DNA of 64,000 nt from Ceriagrion tenellum (GCA_963169105.1 OY720639.1:96484559-96548558), one strand, 5' to 3'; numbered from the stretch's first letter, positions 32,415-43,731 are shown. The notes: generated by a model from the letters alone, not told the origin. Made by a program: numbers and translations.

Positions 32415-33243
32415 AAAGTAGCTAAGCTAATTTGAGCGAGATAGTTTCCTAGTCATAACGGAGAGCATATTAGAATTATACGTTTAAATTTCGGCAGTGG
32501 TAGGATGCACGAATTGAATATTGCATTATTAATGGTAAGGCTGAAATCCGTTTGCTGGGGCCGCAGAAAATTTTGCCTGCTCTTGAAGCCCCTTGGAAGG
32601 GTCGACCCTCATTTAGCTGGACCCTAATTCCAAATCCGAGCTTCGGCATTCACCCTCCACCGCGGGTGGGCAATGACATCAACTGGCTAGCAGTACTATA
32701 GTTTATAACTTTTTAAAATTAACAATGCATCCTAAAATTATGCTCATGTTTGTATTTTACGAGTCAGGAAGCAAACGGATTTAAGCCAAAGGTAAAATTA
32801 CATTTTTTCCATGACTGAAATTCTAAAAAAGCAAATATAAATATCAGTATAAGTCTTCAATTTGACTCATTTTTCTCGCGCGGTACGTTTAAAACTCCTT
32901 CATCATGGAAGGCCTTTGGCGATTCTGCAAAACATACAGCGGTGACAGTATGATTTATTTTCAAAAGTAGTTGAGAAAACACACCTACATATTACGCAGT
33001 GGTAATTTTTTGACAAGATCTGGGTGTAAGAAATGCCTCATTTTTCAATTCAGCTCTCTCTGGAGTGCATACACATACCAGTTCCCATTTAAAAGGGCTG
33101 GAATTTTTAGTCAAAAATCCTGGAAATATATTGGTAAGGGACGGATATTTTGGTACCTTTGGAAGGGTGAGGTGTGTTTTTAAAAAATTGAGAACAAGTT
33201 TATTGTTTTCTGCGTGATATGATATTTCACTCAAACTACCTTA
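32415..33243 (+). mobile_element. MITE family M1, copy c, with nested element
   Basis: Left part TTTGAGCGAGATAG and GAATTGAATATTGCATTATTAATGG, then a 249-bp insertion (32539-32787), then the rest of the family: TTCTCGCGCGGTACGTTT, TCTCTGGAGTGCATACACAT, AAAAGGGCTGGAATTTTT and CACTCAAACTACCTTA. The alignment with copies a and b resumes directly after the insertion, so the order of events is clear: M1 first, inner element later. Confidence 0.7.
32539..32787. mobile_element. 249-bp hAT-like MITE nested in M1
   Basis: GGCTGAAATCCGTTTGC at 32539-32555 is matched inverted by GCAAACGGATTTAAGCC at 32771-32787 (16 of 17). The flanking 8-mers AATGGTAA and AAAGGTAA are a likely target duplication with one change, which fits hAT-type transposition. 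There is no coding capacity. Confidence 0.6.
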
Positions 33244-33249
33244 CATGAA

Positions 33250-34290
33250 ATACCTCTATGAATATCTTTTAAAAATAATCTTTAAGGATTTATGTGAACA
33301 TAAGTTAGAGTTTAGGCGTTTACCGAGCTGGAGAATGAAATCGTGGATGGGGGCAAATGTCTACGCTACTAAGAGATCAGGGAGTTTATTCAGGAGGACC
33401 TCGAGCCTGACGAACCTCGACAATAACGAGAGATTTATGACGTTAAGGCCTCGACAACCGCTAATCTTTTTAATGCAAAAATTTAGGTGCTCAGCATGTG
33501 ATTATTCAGTCTTGTTATTTCATTCCACGCTGTGTTCTAATCTCCTATAGTCTTATGTATGCATATCCACTTCATCTTCAGCATCCACCTGTAGCTCCGG
33601 GTTTCGCAGGCTTCCAGTTTTCTCAGATGGCCAAAGTCTTCGATATCTACCATCTCAGAGCATTATTCAAATGTATATTAATGGAAGGAAGCGGCACGAC
33701 AAGCCCTTAGATTGATATACATATAGTATTTTTACCGGCCGTTGTAGAAAAAGATTAGAAATGTGATGACGAATTCCTAAGATTGGTGCAAGGAAATCGA
33801 TATCTATCTAAATCTACATGTAAATTTAATTCGTAAACGTTGCACTGCGCGAGTCGGTCAAGGGCGTTTTGTATTTACAAGAGTGAGCAATTTTGACATT
33901 TCTTTATCACGGTAGTTCTATAGAACTTCAAAAAAACGTAGTTTATAAATGTATTATCCGCGTACGGCCTAAAAATAATGAGTAAGTAAAAGTATGAAAT
34001 ATGTAAATTAAGTTAATTACTGAGCAGTTGAGTCCTAAAAACGAAGTATTTGTGTTGTTAATGTGAATATATTTAAACATACCTCTTACCACTGCTTGGA
34101 TTTAGAATCAAAGTTTTAATATAGCCTGGATTTAGAATAGAGAAAACTCTCTCGTACGCTACGATGAAAGAATGCAGTCGGCAAAAGCGTGAACCTTTGG
34201 AGAACTCCTTTGGGCCAACTTTTTGAGTAGTCGATTGGTGTGAAAAAATGACGGTGAGAACCGCGCAGTGTCAGAAACGAAGTGGAGACA
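33250..34290. other. no recognised feature
   Basis: Short frames only (up to 101 codons at 33.25-33.55 kb, unrecognised). Confidence 0.4.
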
Positions 34291-34323
34291 AGAGAGGCAA
34301 TGACCTTGCGACTCTATAGGTAC

Positions 34324-34638
34324 TATATAAATTCCGACGGCTTTGTTCTCGTCTTCAAGTCGGCGAGTGTGCAAGCCTTCTGGTATTTTTATGACTTCTC
34401 GTAATGATGTGATAGTCGGTAGGTGGCGTGCTTTAAAGTGAGCTTTCTCGTTCGTGGTCCCTCGAAGACACGCGATCCAGGGTCATTTTCCCCCAACCCA
34501 CTCGCGTTTCCACCCTGAAATATCTCCAGTGTACCTCAGTTCAAGCACCAAGTGTACGAGTGTAAATGGCGGAAAGGGTCGTGACCGCAAACAGCAAGTA
34601 CTTGTCGAGCTGCGAAGAGAGCCCAGCGTCGGAACGGC
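34324..34638 (+). other. candidate promoter and first exon of an unidentified gene
   Basis: TATATAA at 34324-34330 is followed about 30 bases later by an initiator-like TTCAAGTC. A roughly 210-base GC-balanced leader then ends in AAATGGCGG. The ATG at 34566 opens MAERVVTANSKYLSSCEESP and four further codons. The frame reaches GGC|GTATGT, a good splice donor, at 34638/34639. TATA spacing, leader length, a G at +4 and a donor in the right place together make a first exon plausible. I do not recognise the protein. No downstream exon was identified, so the gene body would lie beyond a long intron. It could also be a chance combination. Confidence 0.3.
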
Positions 34639-34749
34639 GTATGTTTCTCTTTTGCCCTAATGCTTATTTTTTCGTGAAATTTGTTAGAACTGGTCTTCAA
34701 CCGTCTGTAATCGTTCGCCACCATCTCAATTTAAGTGAGAGAAGTTGAG

Positions 34750-36240
34750 AGAAAGATAACCATTCATTTTTAGAGGCTCAACTACGCCAATGTTTAAATC
34801 ATTAATTTAAGTCACATGGGATTTGAGAATTTAATCACATTTCCGGCAATTTGATGTGACCGTATCAGATCGAAGATCAAGTTATCATGGCTAAAGCATA
34901 TTTAACGATATATTATATAACCGTGATAATCTGTTATTCGTTGGACATTGGGGAAAATCAAGTTGAAAATATAATATTTATTAAAGGAAGGGGCATCCTG
35001 AGGATCCAGTTTTAACACTGTGATTACACCTTTCATAAATCATGTACAAAAATGGCAGTAAAATACGTTTATGAAATACTGGTGAGCACTTAAATTCATG
35101 ACTCGAAAAGATTACGAGCGGAGTAAGCCATTTCAAATGACCGAAGGCCAATTCGAAGATTTTTTTGTATCCGCCATAAGGTAGCTCAACAAAGACAAAA
35201 TATTCATACTCTAGAGAAACTAGAAACGACAGATCAATTTTCGAGGGAAGCACATTGCATTAAGCATCCCTCCACGCTTCATGAATACCTGCCGAGACAT
35301 TCACACGAGCCGGATGATCTCACTACTACCCTCGCATTTTTTATAATAGAATCACAAAAATAATCACAATCATCAAATGAAAATATTACTTCAATGGCGA
35401 ACGATAAAACTGTTAGCTTCAGTCTAGATTGGTGGCACTTAATAAAAAGCTCTAAATCTCCGGATGCATTATCGTTTGCACTCAACATGCAGAAAGTCTC
35501 GGAGCAGGAACAATTTGTTACTGTGTGACAGGCATGAGAGTTTAGGATGGAAGAATGCAGCCTGGTGAGATGGCTATAGTGTGAATTCTCGCTTTGGTGT
35601 TAGTCGGTTCCCAAACAAAGGCGCCACTGAGAGGCAAGTTATAGTCTGAAGATGTGCTCTTCGTGTGCACTCTGCTCCACTCGAACAAAGGAAACCAAAG
35701 AAACCCTTTCATTTTCACGCAGGGAACAACAACGTTCTTGAAACAAGGGAAATAAATACGCTGTACCATCCCGCATACTTCAAGTTCTTTGTTCTATAAT
35801 TCAAAACGTCTTTGCCGACGGAAAATCGGGAAGTGAAATGCCAGACCTTAGATTCTGGATTGAGGACTTCACTTGAAAAATATAGGTAGTTGACTACAAT
35901 GGGAACTACTTCGAATATTTTGTCCCAATACTAAATAATTCCTAGAAAACCTATACAATAGTTGCTTTCTTAAAAAAATAACCAACTACTGCCTTTTGTA
36001 ATCATTATTAGTACAATATGTACACTATGATCTTTGAACAAATGACATGTTATTAACAGTTATACAGGGTCGAATTTGTCACATAAAATATGTAATACAT
36101 TTATACGAATTAAAATCCAGGTTAGTAAATGTATTCATGAAGCGGTAAAATTACTCAACAGGATTACTATTTCCGGATTATTAATCCGTTCAGACAAACG
36201 AGTGGTTGTAGAAAAATATCGATTAATAAATGAAGATGTG
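34750..36240. other. no recognised feature
   Basis: If the gene start at 34.3 kb is real this would be intron. No exon, repeat family or RNA gene recognised. Confidence 0.4.
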
Positions 36241-36246
36241 AAACGT

Positions 36247-36680
36247 GGCACTCTATAGATCTGAAGCATAGACCATTGGAAAAGCAGCCCAGAGTAGATT
36301 AAATGCCTTCGAAACCTGGTGCTGGAGGAGGATTCTGAAGATCAAATGGGAGGACAAAGTAAGAAATTATGAATTATTCGGAAGGGTAGAAGAGGAAAGG
36401 GCAATATGGAACTCTATACTGAAAAGAAAATACATATGGATTGGACAAATCCTGAGGCACAATGGGTTAGTGAAGTAGATAAGTACTGAAGGAAAAGTAG
36501 AGGAACAAGTCCCCAGAGGAAGACCCATGAGTAACTCCATGGACAAAATACAGAGGAAAGTACATAGAGCTAACAGGAAGTAATGGAACTACCATATGAT
36601 AAAGAAGGGCGGAGGGCTGCAGTCAACCAATCTTAGGATTGAACGGCCAATTAATGAAATGATGATAAACAGGTCATCGT
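36247..36680 (+). mobile_element. LINE fragment: RT C-terminus and 3' tail (family G)
   Basis: The frame, with several stops, reads ALYRSEA, LNAFETWCWRRILKIKWED, IWIGQILRHNGL, VPRGRPMS and IQRKVHRANRK. These are the conserved C-terminal blocks of endonuclease/reverse-transcriptase LINEs (YGSETW, WCWRR, WIGHILRH and GRGRP types). The 3' end GGAGGGCTGCAGTCAACCAA, TCTTAGGATTGAAC matches the copies at 13.3 and 27.1 kb. In-frame stops show it is dead. The domain upstream of these blocks is missing. Confidence 0.8.
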
Positions 36681-36689
36681 CTATTCTCT

Positions 36690-37330
36690 ACAAACGAGCT
36701 GGCCAGTTAAAATATTTATTCATACGAATCGAGTAAAAACTGCCGTTGGCAACACAACAGGAATGAGAACATGGATGAAATTCATGAGCACAGTTCTTTT
36801 CATGCGGAGATTAATTTTTACGCATTCCCTCCCTCTGCATAATACAGCGTAATGATCATCCCCGAACTAGGATCAATCATAAGAAATATACGCGCGTGTG
36901 TGACGTTGTATTAAAATTGACAATGCCATTTCCTTCGCTTTTTTTTGGGTTCGTTCTTCCGCGTCGATTCGGGAATTTATTCCATTGCTATTACGCTCGC
37001 GCTAATCGTGACTTTCCTGTGGGCGTAAGTCGTGATGCGGCCATTTACATTTGGCATAAGTTAGCATTTCGTCTTTCGCGGGTCGCCCAAGTCACGCGAA
37101 TCCCTCTTTCCCCGGCCTACTCCCCCTCTTTCCCCGGCCTCCATCGAAATTAGCACCATTATCCGTTGCGAAATGCTGACGTATCAATCGGGCATTGATT
37201 TCAGGACTCGAATGGAGAATGGGAAGGGGTCGAATCGTGGTGATATAACACATTTCTTTCGACATTTGATTCCCTGAGATGCGATAATTTATCGTAAGAG
37301 TCGTCGAGCGTGAGGTTAAAAGGGTGAAAG
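36690..37330. other. no recognised feature
   Basis: Unrecognised frames of about 85 codons near 37 kb on both strands. Nothing else. Confidence 0.4.
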
Positions 37331-37337
37331 AATCTTT

Positions 37338-37396
37338 TTCCCCTTGCCACACAGCCTTAAGGTGGCTTGTAGGGTAATATGCAGAAGTAGAGCTGA
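37338..37396 (+). repeat. LINE 3' tail (CR1-like family)
   Basis: CCCCTTGCCACACAGCCTT, then AAGGTGGCTTGTAGGGTAATATGCAGAAGTAG. This is the terminal stem motif (GCCAC with GTGGC) of the same LINE family as at 62.75 kb. No coding part is recognised upstream. Confidence 0.55.
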
Positions 37397-37399
37397 ATA

Positions 37400-38185
37400 T
37401 ACAGAAGTTTAGCTGAAAAATTGCGAATATACATCAATTGGAGGGATCCTATTTCGATTTTGGGCGTAACCAACTGTTAAAAATGTATTAGCACAAACAG
37501 GTTTATGAGGTGACATCCATGAGCATGACTGTGGAAAATCTCGTCCCGAAGAATAACTGTCCAGTTGAAGAGTCTCGCTTCGTCTTCAACCCGTATCCAC
37601 AGACCACTTTGATTTTCAGCAGAACTTTTTTTCCATCTCTGCCTCACAAGTAATTTTTTTTAAATTTGGAACCTTTAAGCTAGAGAGCATATAAGTAAAG
37701 TACTTAATCTATTGCCAAAAATGATGTTAACTGCGACTGATTTTCCAGTAAATTAGTTTTAGTATTCTGCGGTCTGTGAGGAGACCGCACGTCTGTGATT
37801 ACGTAATGATTTGGGATCCCATTCCATAACTAATTAAAAATATGATACAATATTTCCGATTCTATTTCATTGCACCTTCATATATGTTTACGGGACAAGA
37901 TATTAAATGAATATTTACTGTAATCATAATATTTCTTTCACATTCGTAGGTATGTAAGCACACATTCGGTAAGTTGCAAAATATACTTAGAAAAAAAAAA
38001 CATTTCGTCGCTATTTCATGTCACATTTCGTACAAATTTGGCAACTTGGCATAAGTGGGCTTCCTTAAAACAAATATTTCACGTAAATTACCGACGTGTA
38101 TTTATTTACCGAAATATTAAGAAATAAAAACAAGCGGTCAGAACGTTAGAAAAGTGAGTTAACGTTATCTTAAGGGTGTCTGTGG
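37400..38185. other. no recognised feature
   Basis: AT-rich sequence without recognisable content. Confidence 0.4.
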
Positions 38186-38192
38186 TGACAGA

Positions 38193-38363
38193 TTAACACT
38201 TAGAGTGCCATGGACGTAATGATGCGTCCGTCCTCCCATATTTTCTGATAAGGACGATGGACGTACTGTGATGTCCATGGAATATCACTATAGAACAGCA
38301 GCTGGACGTAATGGTATAGCTGCAGTCTTTCTGGTAGACATACACATGGCCACAAAGTGCTAA
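38193..38363. mobile_element. small TTAA-type MITE, piggyBac-like ends
   Basis: TTAACACTTAGAGTGCCATGG at the left and, inverted from the right, TTAGCACTTTGTGGCC form imperfect terminal repeats. Inside, GGACGTAATGATGCGTCC and GGACGTACTGTGATGTCC are short imperfect palindromes arranged in tandem. TTAA plus C/ACT-type ends suggest a piggyBac-like non-autonomous element. Confidence 0.5.
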
Positions 38364-38369
38364 AATAAA

Positions 38370-39315
38370 TTTGATGGTAAATATAGGTTCATTAACCTAT
38401 GTTTAAGACAGTCTTCTTTCACAATTCAGATAAGTGTGTAGAATCCTCAGTTTTTCTGAGATTATCTTCAATTTAAAGCCCAGCACGTAAAGTGTCAAAG
38501 TATATACTGACGATGAATTTCGTCCACCGCCTATGGTAAGCTATATGAAAGCGCTACGATCCAGGAACTGCGCAATGATCTAGTGGTTTCATACGCTTCC
38601 GACAAGCCACGTCCTGCGTACATTCATCATCAATCAAAGCTTCGGGAGGTAGGATAAAGCAGCTCTCCAAAGCCATGGTATTCCCTGGAGATATCTTCTC
38701 ATTCCTTCACATTTCCTCACTCTGTCGCCTTCAACAACTTGTAATTCCCATTAGGTATTCATCCGCGGTTCACTTCCAAAGCGGTTCCTTCCAATCGTGT
38801 CTTCAGTGAATATAATGTCACAGGATGCGCTCACATCGTTTCCCTCGTCTTTTTAACGGTATCTTTCGTGGGCTACCTTCACCCACCCATCGAAGGACTT
38901 CATTAGCCACTCGACCAAGTCATTTTATTACCAGCTGGTGGCTCTTGGTATTTCCATGGCATCTGATTTTTTCCTCCTCCTGTAGCTATAGTTCAAGGCA
39001 CGTAGCTGTATCACTGATATCCGAGATTACGTGTTCATTAAAACGTTTCATCATGTCCAGACTAATAAAATCGGTTGACAGTTTACAGTTATACGGCCTT
39101 TTGGGGTATTCTCATTCATTTTTTCCCTTTGCTCCTAGAAACGCATATCCCGTTTTTGGTGAGGAATTTAATCATTCAAATTCATCTCAGGTGTCTCAAT
39201 GAATAGGACATCGGATTACATCAAACAGTGAAACTTAACTAATCGATTATCGAAAGCCAACCAAGGGCACAAATAGTTACCTGAGCTGAGTGATTATAAA
39301 AAGGTCGTCCGCGCG
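38370..39315. other. no recognised feature
   Basis: A 125-codon plus frame (38825-39202) is open but shows no recognisable domain. No repeats recognised. Confidence 0.4.
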
Positions 39316-39320
39316 AATCA

Positions 39321-39855
39321 TAGGGGAGAACGGGGCTAGTTGATATAGTTTCAGGTGTTTAACTTTTTATAATTTTTAGAATACACCTACTTAATCAAAC
39401 TCATGACTGTATGCACGCATGAAGCATTCTCAATACATATATGATTATTTTCTGGGCTATTATCAAACTACCGACTACGCATTCGTCCATTTTCAATTAT
39501 GTGTACTGTGTATCAACCCACCCCCACCTGGGGCAAGTTGATACATCATTAAATTAATATAACGTCCAATAGTGCAAACTAATACCTAATTTTAAAGTGC
39601 TAAGTGTTTTAAAAAAACAAACAAATCGACTTGCCGTGAATCCTTAAACAGTTGTTGCAAGAGACACTCAAACGGTGATGATAAATATTACTTTTCACAT
39701 TCAAAAGCACAGAAGTGAACAAAGCAACGTTCCTCCAAGCACCACGGTACTCTAACAACACAAGCACATTCCATAAGGTCTAGGAAGACCTCCGTATATA
39801 TTAAAAATTATATTGTATCAACTTGCCCCTGTATCAACTAGTCCCGCTCTACCTT
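39321..39855. mobile_element. 535-bp inverted-repeat element, Tc1/mariner-like
   Basis: TAGGGGAGAACGGGGCTAGT at the left is matched, with a few differences, by the inverse of ACTAGTCCCGCTCTACCTTA at the right. The word GGGGCAAGTTGATAC recurs inside at 39531 and, inverted, at about 39830. TA at both borders could be the target duplication. There is no transposase frame. The superfamily is tentative. Confidence 0.5.
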
Positions 39856-39863
39856 ATACAAAA

Positions 39864-40127
39864 TTACCCACTTTGATAAACTCCACTTTCTCAGGCGAGA
39901 TATTGTAGAACAGCATATTGAATAAAAGCTCAAACGATTTCGTACTGTCTACTAGTTTTTATTTCACCTCTTGCTACACGTGTTTCAACTGAACAACAGT
40001 CATCCTCAGGCAAGACTGGGGAGTCTTGCCTGAGGATGACTGTTGTTCAGTTGAAACACGTGTAGCAAGAGGTGAAATAAAAACTAGTAGACAGTACGAA
40101 ATCGTTTGAGCTTTTACCCACTTTGAT
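39864..40127. mobile_element. PLE-type insertion: perfect 94-bp palindrome (H9)
   Basis: Arms 39924-40017 and 40022-40115 are perfect inverted copies with a four-base spacer (GGGG). The flanks TTACCCACTTTGAT at 39864-39877 and 40114-40127 are an exact 14-bp target duplication, so the inserted unit is 39878-40113. The plus strand of the right arm carries the module CCTGAGGATG, ACTG-ttgtt-CAGT, TGAAAC, ACGTGT. The left edge (GGCGAGATA, GAACAGCAT) resembles the edge of the insertion at 60.85 kb. This is a young retroelement-type insertion without coding sequence. Confidence 0.65.
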
Positions 40128-40129
40128 GT

Positions 40130-41825
40130 TAGATACTATTAATTTCAGCTCATCAAGTGCAGAGAAATTCGAATTTAGGTTCGAAAGTGTCATCAACACC
40201 TTGCGTAAAGTTTCTCAACTTTCGATGTACTACATGTGTGCCTTTCGTGCTTACAAAGTGGTCGACTTACACTTTAATTTCAGCTCATCAAGTGCAGTGA
40301 AATTCGAATTTAGGTTCTAAAGGTTAGGTAAGTGTCCTTAACATCTTATGAAAAGGTTCTCAACTTTCGATGGACTACAAGTTTGCCTTTACTGCTTACA
40401 TAGTGGTCGACTTACACGAAAAAAACGAGTGAAACACCTTTCCAAGTACGCGCGCAATTCCACAAGACTATTGGTTGCACACAGTATTAAGTGTTGCACT
40501 CTATCATTAAAAATTATTGGATTAGCTCATGAGAACCGACGGGAACAGTTCTTCGTGAACCGCATCGCAAAAGTCGACGCGAAACCATTGGATGGCACGC
40601 ATGCAACCACCATAAAACCAATCCTCGGGAGAATAACTTTCGGTTAGGCACTAGATCTTCCACGCCTGACTTTAAGGCCACCGTCATCTACAAGAAATAT
40701 CTCGGGTCTTCGAAGCCATGTAGAGATACTTTTACTGCTGCTTTTATAGGCTCTACCCCGGAGCGAGGATGAGCGTTGCACGCGGGCTTTTGCCTCAAAC
40801 AGAATATGTATCTTTTAACACTTTACCCGAGAGTCAATGGAACTTTCCGATCGACATAAATTGCTTAAGTTATGGACACGATGACACGTTTCATAAGCGG
40901 CCAGACCCCTTCGGCTGACTCACTTGGAGAGCCATTTGTTTTCGCCGCCGAAGAATGAGAAGAAAAAAATAAGATAACAGGAGAGCCTTTGACTCGTTTT
41001 AACTTGGCGGCAATGCTAATAGCCGCCCGAGTCGTTGGAGTATTTGCATAACGCACTTCTCGGTCGCTCTCTTTCAAGGGGACGCTGTTCACTCTCTCAA
41101 CACGGATGTCCCAGTAAACTACTGCGCGCATTCCCACCATATGCCGCGTTGCACAATCCATATGACACGAGAAAAATCGAAAAGTATTAACGGAGATCAT
41201 GGAGGACCTTGTTGAAGGTTTATTTTTCCCCACAAACCATAGATTTCCTGGATTTTCGAGAAAATATTTACTTTCGTTCGGGACAGACTTGGAGTCGTTT
41301 CACGTGGGCAAAAAAACAAAGAGCTAGACCCCGGATGTAAGATAATCCAAACGTTATAGTGGTAGCCAAACATGGTGGCAGTTGTGCAGGAGGTTATTTT
41401 TTCAGGGAAACAGTCCATAGCTTGCGAACTAACTCCGTACGGGGAAGTGACCCAATCTCCGCGTATGAATACTAGGATTCCCAAAGTAGTTAAACTTCGT
41501 TGCCAACTTCAAAATGCTTAGTTAGCAATTCATATAAGTTTTTTGACGCTCTCTGTCTTAATCCAATTGTTGTAATGGGGAGCTTTTTATGTACCGTGAG
41601 AATATTCGAGTATCGTGCGGCTGACACTATCCCACACCCTTATATTAAGTACAATTATGTTTGTAGCTCTGGCAGCCGTGTGCTTTCCTCTCCCCTCCAC
41701 TCCTTTGCCGACCCTTTTTCACAGGCGCCTTCCCCTCGTAGACGTCAGCATTTGTTCAGGTCTCTGCCATCAAGTTTCTCTACCACTGTATATCTCACCG
41801 TCTAAACTACGACCTTAAACAGGAG
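40130..41825. other. no recognised gene
   Basis: Near 40.14 and 40.28 kb the words TTTCAGCTCATCAAGTGCAG and GAAATTCGAATTTAGGTTC are repeated about 130 bp apart, with GTGGTCGACTTACAC also repeated at 40.26 and 40.40 kb: a short tandem array with a unit of about 130-140 bp. The 122-codon minus frame at 40865-41233 is unrecognised. Confidence 0.45.
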
Positions 41826-41834
41826 ACTAACTTG

Positions 41835-41900
41835 ACATCATTGCCTGAAATGGTATTTGAACCCGCGGGCTTTGGAGTCCCAAGAGTGTTCTGGGTGCCG
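41835..41900 (-). repeat. possible tRNA-like SINE head
   Basis: The minus strand carries GGGTTCAAATACC, a B box-like sequence with flanking GCCCGC and CATTTCAGGC. No clear A box or tail. Weak. Confidence 0.25.
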
Positions 41901-41904
41901 AGCA

Positions 41905-42725
41905 AGCCGCAAAAAGCTTATGTTTACAAATTCTTTCGGTATGAAATGACGTCGAAAGGTGACAATATAATGTATACACCAAACTATACATTTCATGCCT
42001 TTAGATTGATCTTGGAATCCTTTAATTTTTGAATATATAAGCTCATTATCACTTGGTAAGTGTCAATTTTAATCGTACATGGTACCCACGGCAACTTATC
42101 AATAAACTACATAGTGACGGGAAGCTTTCCACAGCTTTTAATGATATGTCTGAGTTAATTCAAATGCAATGTCAATTATTATAAGGTATTATCCGGTAAA
42201 ACCGGAAAATTATTGCTAAAATGCTATCCATGCAGTTTTCACAAAGAAAAGACCGCGTATTTGCTTTAATTACTGACATAACAAGCGAATTAACGAAAGG
42301 AACGACGCCTAGCTGATTCACAAACATTCGAAACGATTTCATTGGATGGCAGAGAGTCGCGGGTTCACAATAACTCTCGCGCACCTGGAACCGGGCGTCG
42401 CCTGAAGGTTTCTGCCGGCTGTAAACGCACCAGCTTGTTTACTTCTTCCGGATGTGGATTTCGAGCGCAGAATGCCACGTCTCCGTCGCGGACACAAGCT
42501 CGCGCTGGGAAATGTGCTGTTGCTGCGTCAGAGAGAACCTAACTGCCTTCACATTCGACTTTACATCCGATGCTAACCCGCCATTTTCAGGGTTGAAAGA
42601 GCAGAGAATGTCATTTGGTTACGACCGCGAAGCGAACATGAACTAGCGGGCACAATCTTAGAATTCTACTCTTACGAGATATCAACGTATATCTTACACT
42701 ACTTTTTATATACTAGATGTGAATT
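41905..42725. other. no recognised feature; CpG-rich patch at 42.35-42.62 kb
   Basis: Overlapping frames of about 65 codons in a CpG-rich patch, without recognisable domains. Confidence 0.35.
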
Positions 42726-42730
42726 ACTCT

Positions 42731-43265
42731 TAAGGTGGTTAGAGCAATTTTCGTTTATGTTACGTTTTTCTTTCTGTTTCGTTTATGTTATGTTCTAATT
42801 CTTACATCGTTTATATTAATACACGCATGTTTATTTTACCGTAAAAACAGACGTAATGAAGTATATGTATGCGTGAAACTTTGCATACGTGTTCTGGGTA
42901 AAATGCATGGATAAAAGTGAAATAATTGCACGTCACCGATTTGGTGTCTTGGCAATATAAAGCTATGTTAACACGTAGTCTTATGACACATGGCATGTGT
43001 TTCGAAATAATATCGATTCTAAATGAACAGATTTTATTCAAAACACGAAATGATGCATCTCTCATTGCTATAATGTAGGCCAGCAAATATCAAGCCATCG
43101 TGCCGATTTAAAAACACGTATTTACACAGGACTTTGCTTCAAATTTGAATTCTGCTCCATAAGTGCAAGTCATAAGTGTTTTAATTCGGAAGAAATGTTA
43201 AAAATATAACTCTTACATCGATTATATTAATACACGTATGTTTAGTTTACCGCAAAAACAGATGA
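42731..43265. repeat. dispersed repeat with internal direct repeats
   Basis: About 55 bp at 42801-42855 (TTATATTAATACACGCATGT and neighbours) recur as a direct repeat at 43211-43265. The 340 bp between them are homologous to 57.90-58.21 kb: TTTGCATACGTGT, CTATGTTAACACGTAG and AGTGCAAGT/AATGCAAGT landmarks. The left edge TTAAGGTGGTTAGAGCAATTTTCG also matches TCAAGGTGGTTGGCGTGATTTCCG at about 57.85 kb. Short direct repeats flanking a non-coding core could be tiny LTRs (TRIM-like) or a tandem duplication. Confidence 0.45.
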
Positions 43266-43267
43266 AA

Positions 43268-43345
43268 TTAAGGTAGTTTGAGCGAAATGTCATTTTACCT
43301 TGAAATCAATAAATTTGGTCTCATTTTAAAGAAATATATATTGCT
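43268..43345 (-). repeat. MITE family M1, isolated terminus (copy d)
   Basis: TTAAGGTAGTTTGAGCGAAATGTCATTTTACC and the next 45 bases are the inverse of the right end of copy a (1620-1691). The rest of the element is not found. Confidence 0.55.
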
Positions 43346-43654
43346 ATTGTATTGCTTCCACGCTATTGTATCTCAGAAACAAAATAAACTATTGGTCCTT
43401 TTGATTAACAATTTTTCAAATTTTTTCCCTGCTATCTCCCTATAGATGGCTACAGAAGGAACTTATAAGAAACTTACTATAATTTTAAGGTTTCTTTTCC
43501 AATAATGACGACATTAATACAGACCACATATAACGATAGTGCACAATAATTGCTGTTGACTGACTGATAATCATAAAAAAACTGCCAATCTAGGCCTGCG
43601 GTTTTTTAATCAAACAAATAGAATAGCAATGAATCGAAATGCTTACGAAAAATT

Positions 43655-43731
43655 CCACCGATTCCGGGATTCGAACCTATACACTCGCGATATGAAGGAA
43701 ATTGTATAGCCGCTGCACCAAACCGATTTCC
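43655..43731 (-). repeat. tRNA-like SINE head
   Basis: The minus strand has an A box-like TGGTGCAGCGG and a B box GGTTCGAATCC (43678-43668) at tRNA-like spacing, within a sequence whose ends can partly pair (CCGATT with AATCGG). It may be a tRNA-derived SINE or tRNA pseudogene. The anticodon arm is not convincing. Confidence 0.55.

Noticed and set aside
40865..41233. 122-codon minus frame as a gene
   Set aside because: No domain, signal or splice context recognised, and length is within what chance allows over 64 kb.
42801..43265. LTR retrotransposon
   Set aside because: The direct repeats are only about 55 bp, there is no primer-binding site or polypurine tract that I can see, and the core is only 355 bp without coding sequence.
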